A stretch of DNA of 64,000 nucleotides, taken from contig NZ_JACLZK010000001.1 in assembly GCF_014253065.1 (NCBI RefSeq), positions 62,001 to 126,000 on the forward strand, read 5' to 3'. Of this stretch, positions 37,984 to 45,772 are shown piece after piece. A program made the translations under genes and the position numbers. The stretch comes from Campylobacter massiliensis. Lineage in GTDB: Bacteria; Campylobacterota; Campylobacteria; Campylobacterales; Campylobacteraceae. The notes beneath the pieces were generated by a model. It was not told the DNA's origin. It made no database searches and was given only the letters and a program-made list of their open reading frames with translations. Positions within the stretch are counted from its first letter, which is position 1; every line of letters begins with the position of its first letter.

Positions 37984-38186
37984 TTTTCTGCTAAGCCGTC
38001 TTTAACAATAACCTCAATCCTGTTTTGAGCGATGATGATAAAACCGTATCGCGAGATAGCAATGACGAAGCAACGTATCTTCTTGCGCTAGCCCATCGCA
38101 AACTTTGCTTCGTTCGCGATTTTCTTTGCTACGGCGTAAAAGCATAAGACGAAAATCGTGGTTAGCGCGGATAAAATTTTACGCAT
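37980..38186 (-). pseudogene. Possible decayed small secreted-protein gene with an in-frame stop
   Basis: The frame opens with an ATG and a signal-peptide-like segment ('MRKILSALTTIFVLCFYAVA'), meets a single TAG at 38088-38090, and continues to '...IEVIVKDGLAEK' and a TGA that overlaps the start of the next ORF. One nonsense mutation in an otherwise 69-codon frame, plus coupling to the following ORF, suggests a recently inactivated small gene. No family is recognised, so chance cannot be excluded. Confidence 0.25.
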
Positions 38187-38334
38187 AGCTTCTTCGTCTT
38201 TTAAATTTATCGCTTAAATTTGAGCGATTTTTAAAATCGGCCACCAAATCAAATTTGGGGCTTAAGATTATTAAATTTAGGCCTTTTTGAAAATGTAAAG
38301 CGACGGATTAATGATAGATTTTGGAATTTAGCTC

Positions 38335-38340
38335 TATAAT
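38335..38340 (+). promoter_or_regulatory. Probable -10 box of the POR gene
   Basis: A perfect TATAAT lies 41 bases before the POR start, with an A/T-rich region upstream. The ribosome binding site of the gene is AAGGCGG. Confidence 0.5.
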
Positions 38341-38381
38341 AAAAGATTTTTAAAAATCGTAAGAAAATTTAAGGCGGAAAA

Positions 38382-41300
38382 ATGGCTAAAATAATGAAAA
38401 CTATGGACGGAAACGAGGCTGCGGCGCATGCGGCTTACGCATTTACGGAGGTTGCGGGCATCTACCCGATCACTCCTAGCTCGCCGATGGCTGATTACAC
38501 CGATATGTGGGCGGCTCAGGGCAAGAAAAATCTATTCGGCATGCCGGTTAAAGTCGTCGAAATGCAAAGCGAGGGCGGGGCTGCGGGCACCGTACACGGC
38601 TCGCTGCAAGTAGGCGCGCTAACTACGACATACACGGCTTCGCAAGGGCTTTTGCTAAAAATCCCGAATATGTACAAAATCGCAGGCCAACTACTACCGG
38701 GCGTCATCCATGTGAGCGCGCGCTCTATCGCGGCTCAGGCGCTTTCAATCTTCGGCGATCATCAGGACATTTATGCCTGTCGCCAAACGGGTTTTGCGAT
38801 GCTGGCAAGCGGCTCCGTGCAAGAGGTCATGGATATCGCCGGCGTCGCGCACCTAGCGGCGATCAAGGGTCGCGTGCCGTTTTTGCACTTTTTCGACGGA
38901 TTTCGCACGAGCCACGAGATACAAAAGGTCGAGGTGCTTGACTACGCGCACTTTGATAGGCTTCTTGATCGCGAGGCTCTGCAAAAATTTAGAGACGAGG
39001 CGCTAAGTCCCGAGAGCCCGAAAACTCGTGGTACGGCGCAAAATGACGATATTTACTTTCAGACGCGCGAGCTAGCTAACCGCTACTACGACGCGGTACC
39101 TGATATAGTGGCCGAGTATCTAAAAGAAATTTCAAAAATCACGGGACGAGATTATAAGCCGTTTAATTATTACGGCGATCCGTACGCTACGCGCGTCGTG
39201 GTCGCGATGGGTTCGGTAACGCAAACTCTAGAAGAGGTCGTCGATCACCTGCGCGCAAAAGGCGAAAAAGTAGGCGTGCTAAAAGTGCATCTATATCGTC
39301 CGTTTAGCCTAAAATACCTCTTTGACGTGATGCCTGAAACGGTAGAAAAGATCGCCGTACTAGACCGCACGAAAGAGCCGGGAAGCCTGGGCGAGCCGCT
39401 ATATCTAGACGTCAAGGCGGCGTTTTACGGACGCAAAAATCAGCCTGTGATCGTAGGCGGCCGCTACGGCCTAAGCTCAAAAGACGTCGATCCCGCACAA
39501 ATGCTAGCCGTCTTTGAAAATCTAAATTTAAGCGAGCCAAAAAACGGCTTTACCGTCGGTATCGAGGACGACGTGACCTTCACCTCGCTAAAAGTCGGCG
39601 AGAAAATTTCTCTAAGCGACGCAAGCGTAAAAGAGTGCCTATTTTACGGCCTTGGCGCGGACGGTACCGTTGGGGCGAATAAAAACTCCATCAAAATCAT
39701 CGGCGATAAAACCGAGCTTTACGCGCAGGCGTATTTTGCCTACGACAGCAAAAAATCGGGCGGCTACACGCGCTCGCACCTACGTTTTGGCAAAAACCCG
39801 ATCCGCTCGACCTATCTCGTCTCAAATCCGCACTTCGTCGCCTGCTCGGTCGCGGCATATCTTGAAATTTACGACGTCATAGACGGCATCCGCGAGGGCG
39901 GGACGTTCCTGCTAAACTCGATCTGGGACGCCGAGCAGACGGTTGCTAAACTGCCGAATAAAGTAAAGAAAATTTTAGCCGCTAAAAAGGTAAATTTCTA
40001 CATCATCAACGCCACTAAGCTAGCTCGCGAGATCGGGCTAAAAAACCGCACGAACACCATCATGCAGTCGGCATTTTTTAAGCTAGCTGACATCATCCCG
40101 TTTGCCGACGCGCAAAAATACATGAAAGAGTATGCGCACAAAGCCTACGCCAAAAAGGGCGAAGCGATCGTGGAGATGAACTACAAGGCCATCGATATGG
40201 GCGCGGACGGGCTGGTTAAGGTCGCGGTCGACCCTAGCTGGGCAAATTTGACGGATGACGCCGCTAACGAGGAAAAATACGTCGGCGACGAATTTATAGA
40301 AAAAATCGTTAAACCTATCAACGCTGCTAGGGGCGATAGCTTGCCTGTTTCGGCGTTTGTGGGCTATGAGGACGGACACTTTAAATCAGGCACGACGGCC
40401 TATGAAAAACGCGGTATCGGCGTGATGGTGCCTAAGTGGATCGAGGAAAATTGCATCCAGTGCAACCAGTGCGCCTTCGTCTGCCCGCACGCGGTCATCA
40501 GACCGTTTCTTATCGATGAAAACGAGCTTGCCGCCGCGCCGCAAACCGTGCAAGATCACGTCCTAGACGCCAAAGGCAAAGAGGTAAAAGGGCTAAAATA
40601 CAAAATCCAAGTGAGCCCGCTTGACTGCACGGGCTGCGAGCTGTGCGCTCAAAACTGCCCGAGCAAGGAAAAATCGCTCGTCATGGTGCCGCTAGCAGAG
40701 GAGATGGAGAAAAACGAGCAGGAAAACGCGGATTATTTATTTAAAAAGGTAACCTACAAAGACGACCTGATGAGCAAAGAAAGCGTCAAGGGCGTTGGCT
40801 TTGCTCAGCCGCTATTTGAGTTTCACGGCGCGTGCCCTGGTTGCGGCGAAACGCCTTATATAGGGCTTGTTACGAGACTGTTTGGCGACCGTATGATAGT
40901 GGCAAACGCCACCGGATGTAGCTCGATCTACGGCGGTAGCGCGCCTTCGACGCCTTATACGACGAACAAAGAGGGCAAGGGCGTAGCGTGGGCGAACTCG
41001 CTATTTGAGGATAACGCGGAGTTTGGCATGGGTATGAACGTCGCGGTAGAGACGCTGCGCCACCGTATCGAAGACGTCATGCTACGCACCAAGGACGCCG
41101 CACCAAATGCCCTAGCCGCGCTATACTCCGACTGGATCGCGCACAAAAACGACGGCGAGAAAACGACGCAAATCGCTAAAATTTTAACCCCGATTTTGGA
41201 GCAAAATTTAAGCGTAGAGGGCGTAAAAGAAATTTTAGAGCTAAAAAGATACCTCGTCAAAAAATCCCAATGGATCATCGGCGGCGACGGCTGGGCGTAC

Positions 41301-41984
41301 GATATCGGCTTTGGCGGTCTTGATCACGTGCTAGCTAGCGGCGAGAACGTAAACGTGCTCGTGCTTGACACCGAGGTGTACTCAAACACCGGCGGCCAAA
41401 GCTCAAAATCAAGCCGCGCGGGCTCCATAGCGCAGTTTACCGCTAGCGGCAAGCCGATGCAGAAAAAAGACCTAGGCTATATCGCGATGACCTACGGAAA
41501 TATCTTCGTTGCGCAGATCAACTCAAACGCGAGCCAAGCAAACACGATAAAAGCCATCGCCGCAGCCGAAGCATACGATGGACCTAGCCTCGTGATTGCA
41601 TATTCGCCGTGTATCGCGCACGGTATAAAAGGCGGTATGGCCTACTCCGGAGGTCAAGGCGAACTAGCGACGAAATGCGGCTACTGGCCGACCTACGTCT
41701 ACGATCCGCGCCTAATCAAAGAGGGCAAAAATCCGCTCAAAATGACCTCAAAAGAGCCGGATTGGTCGCTTTATGAGGAATTTTTGCTAAACGAGGTTCG
41801 CTACAACTCGCTTAAAAAAACTAACCCGCAGCACGCAGATGAGCTGCTGGCTAAAAACAAGGCCGACGCGCAAAGACGCTACCGCCAGCTAAAACGCCTA
41901 AGCCTAGCTGATTTTAGCGATGAGGTCGAGTCTGGCGCGCCTGAAAGCGCCGAGGATGTCTCTGCCGATACCGCAGCCGAATAA
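38382..41984 (+). CDS. Pyruvate:ferredoxin/flavodoxin oxidoreductase (single-chain)
   Basis: 1200 residues, the size of homodimeric NifJ-type POR with all domains fused. The N-terminal 'MDGNEAAAHAAYAFTEVAGIYPITPSSPMADY' is the pyruvate-binding domain. The ferredoxin-like domain has two 4Fe-4S motifs, 'CIQCNQCAFVCPH' and 'CTGCELCAQNCPS' (about 685-760). The proximal cluster 'CPGCGETPY' and the thiamine diphosphate site 'GGDGWAYDIGFGGLDHV' follow. It converts pyruvate and CoA to acetyl-CoA, CO2 and low-potential electrons, in Campylobacter probably passed to flavodoxin (encoded at 50283-50774). The last 20 residues are an acidic Ala/Glu tail. Confidence 0.96.
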   Translation: MAKIMKTMDGNEAAAHAAYAFTEVAGIYPITPSSPMADYTDMWAAQGKKNLFGMPVKVVEMQSEGGAAGTVHGSLQVGALTTTYTASQGLLLKIPNMYKIAGQLLPGVIHVSARSIAAQALSIFGDHQDIYACRQTGFAMLASGSVQEVMDIAGVAHLAAIKGRVPFLHFFDGFRTSHEIQKVEVLDYAHFDRLLDREALQKFRDEALSPESPKTRGTAQNDDIYFQTRELANRYYDAVPDIVAEYLKEISKITGRDYKPFNYYGDPYATRVVVAMGSVTQTLEEVVDHLRAKGEKVGVLKVHLYRPFSLKYLFDVMPETVEKIAVLDRTKEPGSLGEPLYLDVKAAFYGRKNQPVIVGGRYGLSSKDVDPAQMLAVFENLNLSEPKNGFTVGIEDDVTFTSLKVGEKISLSDASVKECLFYGLGADGTVGANKNSIKIIGDKTELYAQAYFAYDSKKSGGYTRSHLRFGKNPIRSTYLVSNPHFVACSVAAYLEIYDVIDGIREGGTFLLNSIWDAEQTVAKLPNKVKKILAAKKVNFYIINATKLAREIGLKNRTNTIMQSAFFKLADIIPFADAQKYMKEYAHKAYAKKGEAIVEMNYKAIDMGADGLVKVAVDPSWANLTDDAANEEKYVGDEFIEKIVKPINAARGDSLPVSAFVGYEDGHFKSGTTAYEKRGIGVMVPKWIEENCIQCNQCAFVCPHAVIRPFLIDENELAAAPQTVQDHVLDAKGKEVKGLKYKIQVSPLDCTGCELCAQNCPSKEKSLVMVPLAEEMEKNEQENADYLFKKVTYKDDLMSKESVKGVGFAQPLFEFHGACPGCGETPYIGLVTRLFGDRMIVANATGCSSIYGGSAPSTPYTTNKEGKGVAWANSLFEDNAEFGMGMNVAVETLRHRIEDVMLRTKDAAPNALAALYSDWIAHKNDGEKTTQIAKILTPILEQNLSVEGVKEILELKRYLVKKSQWIIGGDGWAYDIGFGGLDHVLASGENVNVLVLDTEVYSNTGGQSSKSSRAGSIAQFTASGKPMQKKDLGYIAMTYGNIFVAQINSNASQANTIKAIAAAEAYDGPSLVIAYSPCIAHGIKGGMAYSGGQGELATKCGYWPTYVYDPRLIKEGKNPLKMTSKEPDWSLYEEFLLNEVRYNSLKKTNPQHADELLAKNKADAQRRYRQLKRLSLADFSDEVESGAPESAEDVSADTAAE

Positions 41985-41994
41985 GGCGCAAATT

Positions 41995-42023
41995 TCTCTC
42001 GCCTAAATTTGACGGGCGAGGGA
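41995..42023 (+). terminator. Hairpin after the POR gene
   Basis: TCTCTCGCC pairs with GGCGAGGGA (one wobble) around an A/T-rich loop, 11 bases after the POR stop. The T-tract is absent, so termination efficiency is uncertain. Confidence 0.45.
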
Positions 42024-42117
42024 AAATATCTATAAATTTAGCCGCTCGTTTAGGCGGTTAAATTTGCTTTCAAATTTGAAATTTTAAATTTAACGCAGCA
42101 AATTTAAAAGGCGCAAA

Positions 42118-42618
42118 ATGAGCCAAATCCATCCTTTTAAACCGATTTTTGATAAAAATTCTAAAATTTTAATCCTCGGCTCCTTCCCTTCCGTCGTTTC
42201 TCGTAAATTTGGCTTTTATTACGCAAATCCGCAAAATCGTTTCTGGCGGGTGTTGGCCGGGATTTTAAACGCTCCGTTACCCAAAAGCATGGACGAAAAG
42301 ACAAATTTTCTGCTCGCTCACCGCATCGCTATCTACGACGCTGCGATCTCGTGCGAGATAAAGGGCTCTAGCGACGCCAAAATGACCGCCGTCTCGCCCG
42401 CAAATTTAGAGCCAATCTTTAAAATCGCAAATATCACGCAAGTCTACGCAAACGGCAGCAAGGCTTATGAAATTTGTAAAAAATATTTAGAAGACGAGAT
42501 TTTAAAAGCGACCAAAAATGCGGTGATAAAGCTACCATCGACCAGCCCTGCAAATGCTAAATTTAGTATAGATAAGCTTGCGAGCGAATGGTCGGTGATA
42601 GCTGAGGCTTTAAGGTAG
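42118..42618 (+). CDS. DNA-deoxyinosine glycosylase (uracil-DNA glycosylase superfamily)
   Basis: 166 residues. The N-terminal 'ILILGSFPSVVSRKFGFYYANPQNRFWRVL' carries the family pattern: a G-S-x-P-S catalytic loop followed by a Tyr-x-N-P-x-N-x-F-W segment. The C-terminal 'KLPSTSPANAKFSIDKL' is the second DNA-binding loop. Enzymes of this subfamily remove hypoxanthine, and some remove uracil, from deaminated DNA. A degenerate partial copy lies 1.3 kb downstream at 43889-44210. The position after POR is as in C. jejuni. Confidence 0.83.
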   Translation: MSQIHPFKPIFDKNSKILILGSFPSVVSRKFGFYYANPQNRFWRVLAGILNAPLPKSMDEKTNFLLAHRIAIYDAAISCEIKGSSDAKMTAVSPANLEPIFKIANITQVYANGSKAYEICKKYLEDEILKATKNAVIKLPSTSPANAKFSIDKLASEWSVIAEALR

Positions 42619-42740
42619 GTCAAAAACTCAAAACAGCTTCGTCTTTCGTCTCTATGCTATTAATCTTTTAGTAAAATTTACCTTCTTGAGTAACTTAACT
42701 AACTATGCTGTTTTTTAAAAATAAAAAAACTATTTTTATA

Positions 42741-42768
42741 TTGACATTGGTTATTATTTTGATATAAT
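42741..42768 (+). promoter_or_regulatory. Near-consensus sigma-70 promoter of the DUF4198 gene
   Basis: TTGACA (42741-42746), a 16-base spacer and TATAAT (42763-42768) form the best-matched promoter in the window. Transcription from about 42775 would leave an unusually long leader of nearly 200 bases before the ATG at 42971. Confidence 0.7.
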
Positions 42769-42772
42769 TGCA

Positions 42773-42890
42773 CCACTGACTTAAATTTTTCAGTGGCTCA
42801 AGTATTTTTAATACTTGTATTATTTTATAAATTTAAATGAACAAAATCAGTTTTAATTACTAAATTTGCTAAAGCAACAGCAAAATTTAG
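42773..42890 (+). promoter_or_regulatory. Structured 5' leader of the DUF4198 gene
   Basis: Three stem-loops follow the promoter. CCACTGA pairs with TCAGTGG (42773-42779 with 42790-42796). CAAGTATT pairs with AATACTTG around TTT (42799-42817). CTAAATTTGC pairs with GCAAAATTTAG (42860-42869 with 42880-42890). The remaining 80 bases to the start codon are A/T-rich. The set could be a riboswitch-like or attenuator leader, or the dyads could be protein operators. No known riboswitch core is recognised. Confidence 0.45.
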
Positions 42891-42970
42891 TTATGTAGAA
42901 ATTTAAAAATATTTTTGCGACATGTATTAGAAACATAAAAAATAGACATTTTAATCTAAAAGGATAGGTA

Positions 42971-43723
42971 ATGAACAAGCATTTATTTGCACTTTTGGCT
43001 TTGGCGGCTTTTAGCAGCCACTCTTTAGCTCACGAGTTTTGGCTGTTTGGAAGCAGCAAAGACGTAACTAGCGTTGAAATCGGCTATGCAGACGATTTTC
43101 CGACTGTTGAAAAGATCCCGGATAACAGGATTGCGCTATTTGAAGCCCCGTACGTAATAGCCAAAAACGGCGAAAAGCTTAGCCTAAAACAAAGCGGCGA
43201 AAACTACCACTACGAAAGAGGCAAGCTTGATGACGGCTCTTACCTTATAGCTGGCGAGTACAAGCCTACATTTTGGACAAAAGCTAGCGATGGCACATGG
43301 CATATGGGCAAAACCAAAGAGGATATCAAAGACGCCAAATACTGCAAAAAAGCGAGCATGAGCGCAAAAGGCGTCATAAACAAAAACGCTAAGGATGACT
43401 CTGTAACAAAGCCTTCTAATCAGCGTTTAGAGATAGTTCCGCTTGAAAATCCGGCAAATTTCAAAGTTGGCGTACCGTTTAAAGTTAAAATTCTATTTGA
43501 AGGCAAACCGCTAGAAAGCGCTACGCTTAATGGAACATTTGACGGCTTTTTGAAAGAAAAAAGTGCATTTCACGGCGAAACTGAGCCAGACGGCACGATA
43601 GAGGTGCTAGCTCTTAAACCTGGAAAGTGGCTACTACAAGTGGTGCACAAAATGCCGTTTGCCGACTCGAAAATTTGCGATGACGAGACGATCGCAGCAA
43701 CGCTTGCGTTTGAGCTAAAATAG
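42971..43723 (+). CDS. DUF4198-domain periplasmic protein (NikM/metal-uptake-like)
   Basis: 250 residues with a Sec signal peptide (about 1-20, 'LALAAFSSHSLAHEFW'). The mature N-terminus begins His-Glu-Phe-Trp, a hallmark of DUF4198 proteins, which occur with nickel/cobalt ECF or TonB uptake systems and are thought to bind metal through the N-terminal His. The C-terminal part ('NFKVGVPFKVKILFEGKPLESATLNGTFDGF', 'KPGKWLLQVVHKM') is an Ig-like beta-domain. No transporter gene is adjacent, so it acts alone or in trans. It is flanked by an intact and a decayed copy of the glycosylase gene and has an A/T-rich, structured leader, suggesting insertion by transfer. Confidence 0.75.
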   Translation: MNKHLFALLALAAFSSHSLAHEFWLFGSSKDVTSVEIGYADDFPTVEKIPDNRIALFEAPYVIAKNGEKLSLKQSGENYHYERGKLDDGSYLIAGEYKPTFWTKASDGTWHMGKTKEDIKDAKYCKKASMSAKGVINKNAKDDSVTKPSNQRLEIVPLENPANFKVGVPFKVKILFEGKPLESATLNGTFDGFLKEKSAFHGETEPDGTIEVLALKPGKWLLQVVHKMPFADSKICDDETIAATLAFELK

Positions 43724-43758
43724 ATCAAATTTGCAAGATCGCATCTTAAATTTATTAA

Positions 43759-43787
43759 AGGGCGTGTCAAGATGCGCCCTGCTATTT
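43759..43787 (+). terminator. Terminator of the DUF4198 gene
   Basis: AGGGCG pairs with CGCCCT (43759-43764 with 43775-43780), followed by GCTATTTT. It lies 36 bases after the stop codon. Confidence 0.6.
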
Positions 43788-43888
43788 TGCATTTTAAACT
43801 AAATTTTCCCGGTAAATTTTATAAAATCGTTGTTACGATAAAAGAACTTCTAAAACGATAAACTCAAAACAAGCAGTTAAATTTATCG

Positions 43889-44210
43889 GTAAATTTATTT
43901 TTTACTACGCAACTCCGCAAACACGCTGGCGACATCGTGCGAGATAAAGGGCTCGAGCGACGCTAAAATGACCGCCGTCACGCCTGCAAATTTGGAGCTG
44001 ATTTTTAAAACCGCAAACATCACGCAAGTCTACGCAAACGGCGGCAAGGCGCACGAAATCTGCGAAAAATACCTAAAAACTCAAATTTTAAACGCAACGG
44101 GTAAAGAGCCCGTCAAACTACACTTGACTAGCCCAGCGAATGCAAATTTTAGCTTTGAAAGGCTCGTGCAAGAGTGGACGGTTGTCGCCGAAGCGCTAAA
44201 AGACGGTTAA
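43889..44210 (+). pseudogene. Decayed partial copy of the deoxyinosine glycosylase gene
   Basis: The segment starts with a recognisable remnant of the active-site region ('FYYATPQTRWR', against 'FYYANPQNRFWR' in the intact gene). It then lacks roughly 100 bases and resumes with a close match to 'ISCEIKGSSDAKMTAVSPANLEPIFKIANITQVYANG' but in another frame, with the ORF from 43968 reading 'MTAVTPANLELIFKTANITQVYANGGKAHEICEKYL'. The 80-residue ORF ends like the intact protein ('EWTVVAEALKDG'). It lacks the N-terminal catalytic loop, so no activity is expected. Divergence between the copies suggests an old duplication or a homeologous import. Confidence 0.85.
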
Positions 44211-44323
44211 ATTTGGCAAGAGTTCTCAAATTTAACTCATCCAAAATAAAAATAACCTCGCCTTCATCTTAAATTTAGTTTCAAATTTTAAAATTACCCA
44301 AACTAAACAAAGCAGGAAAAACC

Positions 44324-45469
44324 ATGAAAATCCTAAAATTTCTATTTTTACTTCCGCTTCTAGCCATCGGCGCGCAGGCGCTGGAGCCAAAAATCGTAAT
44401 GAAGCCCGAAGCTACCCTAAAAAACGGGCTTTACTACGTAAAAGGCAAGCCCTACTACGGCACGTTAAAGATGCTTCGTTACAGCGTCGAGGACCTATAT
44501 GACGTAAATGCGATGGGCATGGTCTATCCGAGGCTAAAACCTCTGCCGCCCACGCTCATACGCGAGATCGACGTGCAGGGCGGCACGGCGGTGCGATACA
44601 GGGACTATTTTGACGGCAGGGACAAGCCCTCAAACGAATACCCCCTAAAAAACGGCGTCCGCGAAGGCACGGCGAAGCACTACCACGCAGATAGCGGCGC
44701 TCTGATGGGCGAGAGCGAATATAAAAACGGCGTCCGCGACGGGCGCTACCGCCGCTACTACTTTGACGAGGGCGGCGCGTTAGAGCAGGAGGGCACCTAT
44801 AAGGCGGATAAGCGAGAGGGCATTTTCACGGACTATTACATTAGCGGCGAGGTTAGCGCACGCAGCCCATACGTCGGCGGGATGCGAAACGGCGAGGACT
44901 TCGACTACTACAAAAGCGGCAAAATTCGAGGCAAGCGAACGTATAAAGGGGGCAAGCGAGAAGGCACGGAGACGTGGTACTACGAAAGCGGCGCCGTGGA
45001 GGAAACGGGCGAATACAAAAATGACCGCAAAAACGGCGTTTGGAAGCGATTTTACGAAAACGGCAAAACGCGCGTGGTAGAAAATTACAAAAACGGCGAA
45101 AAAGACGGCGTCGCGCGCGAATACTACCCAAGCGGCAAGCTACGAGGCGAATACGAGTACAAAGACGGCCGCCAAACGGGCGCGGGGCTGGACTACTACG
45201 AGAGCGGGGCGCCGGCTGCCAAAGTGATGTTTAAAAACGGGCGCTATCACGGACTATACGAGGAGTATCACGAAAACGGCTCGATAAAGGCCAGAGTGAC
45301 GTTTGAGGACGGGCTGGAGGTCGGCACGGCGAAGCACTACTATGCAAACGGCAAACTCGAAGCCGAGGGGGAGTTTGAGCGCGGCAGGCTCATCCGAGCT
45401 AAAAAATACGATGAAAGCGGCAAGCTAATCAGCGACAAGTCCGATAAAAACGGACTGCCGCGGGAGTGA
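44324..45469 (+). CDS. Secreted MORN-repeat (YwqK-like) protein
   Basis: 381 residues with a signal peptide (about 1-19, 'FLFLLPLLAIGAQA'). From about residue 100 there are roughly a dozen repeats of 22-24 residues with the pattern Tyr-Tyr-x-x-Gly-x-x-x-x-x-x-x-Tyr-Lys-x-Gly-x-x-x-Gly ('YKNGVRDGRYRRYYFDEGGALEQEG'). These are MORN_2 repeats, often labelled 'YwqK antitoxin'. No toxin gene is nearby and the protein is exported, so an antitoxin role is unlikely here; it may bind envelope components. A GCAGG-type ribosome binding site precedes the ATG. Confidence 0.75.
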   Translation: MKILKFLFLLPLLAIGAQALEPKIVMKPEATLKNGLYYVKGKPYYGTLKMLRYSVEDLYDVNAMGMVYPRLKPLPPTLIREIDVQGGTAVRYRDYFDGRDKPSNEYPLKNGVREGTAKHYHADSGALMGESEYKNGVRDGRYRRYYFDEGGALEQEGTYKADKREGIFTDYYISGEVSARSPYVGGMRNGEDFDYYKSGKIRGKRTYKGGKREGTETWYYESGAVEETGEYKNDRKNGVWKRFYENGKTRVVENYKNGEKDGVAREYYPSGKLRGEYEYKDGRQTGAGLDYYESGAPAAKVMFKNGRYHGLYEEYHENGSIKARVTFEDGLEVGTAKHYYANGKLEAEGEFERGRLIRAKKYDESGKLISDKSDKNGLPRE

Positions 45470-45772
45470 GTTTGGCTAAAATTTAAATTTGAATGGAGCC
45501 AAATTTGATCTATGCGGCTTAAATTTAGCGCTTTGACGAGGTTTGGCTTTGCGCGACGCCTAGCTTTTTCTTATTTTAAGCGCATACGAGGCGTCAAATT
45601 TGACTCAAAACCTGCTACACTAGTCTAAAATTTTAATAAAAATCAAAGTTACATAAAATAAGAGTAGTCTAAAAAAACTAAAAAATAATTTTTATTTTAG
45701 CTTAATATATCAGTATTTGTAGTAAAATTTGCTCTGGATTTAATACACAAAAACACTAAAAAGGAGCAAAAT
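45470..45772. other. A/T-rich intergenic region upstream of the DcuC-like gene
   Basis: About 300 bases. TAGTCTAAA occurs twice (near 45632 and 45667) as a direct repeat, and an A/T hairpin (CTAAAA...TTTTAG) lies near 45676-45702. One or both may be regulatory for the transporter gene. No ORF is supported. The transporter has a strong AAGGAG ribosome binding site. Confidence 0.45.

Noticed and set aside
42773-42890. NiCo or cobalamin riboswitch in the DUF4198 leader
   Set aside because: The conserved cores of those classes are not visible; only simple stem-loops are.
44324-45469. Toxin-antitoxin system based on the YwqK label
   Set aside because: No toxin gene adjacent and the protein carries a signal peptide.
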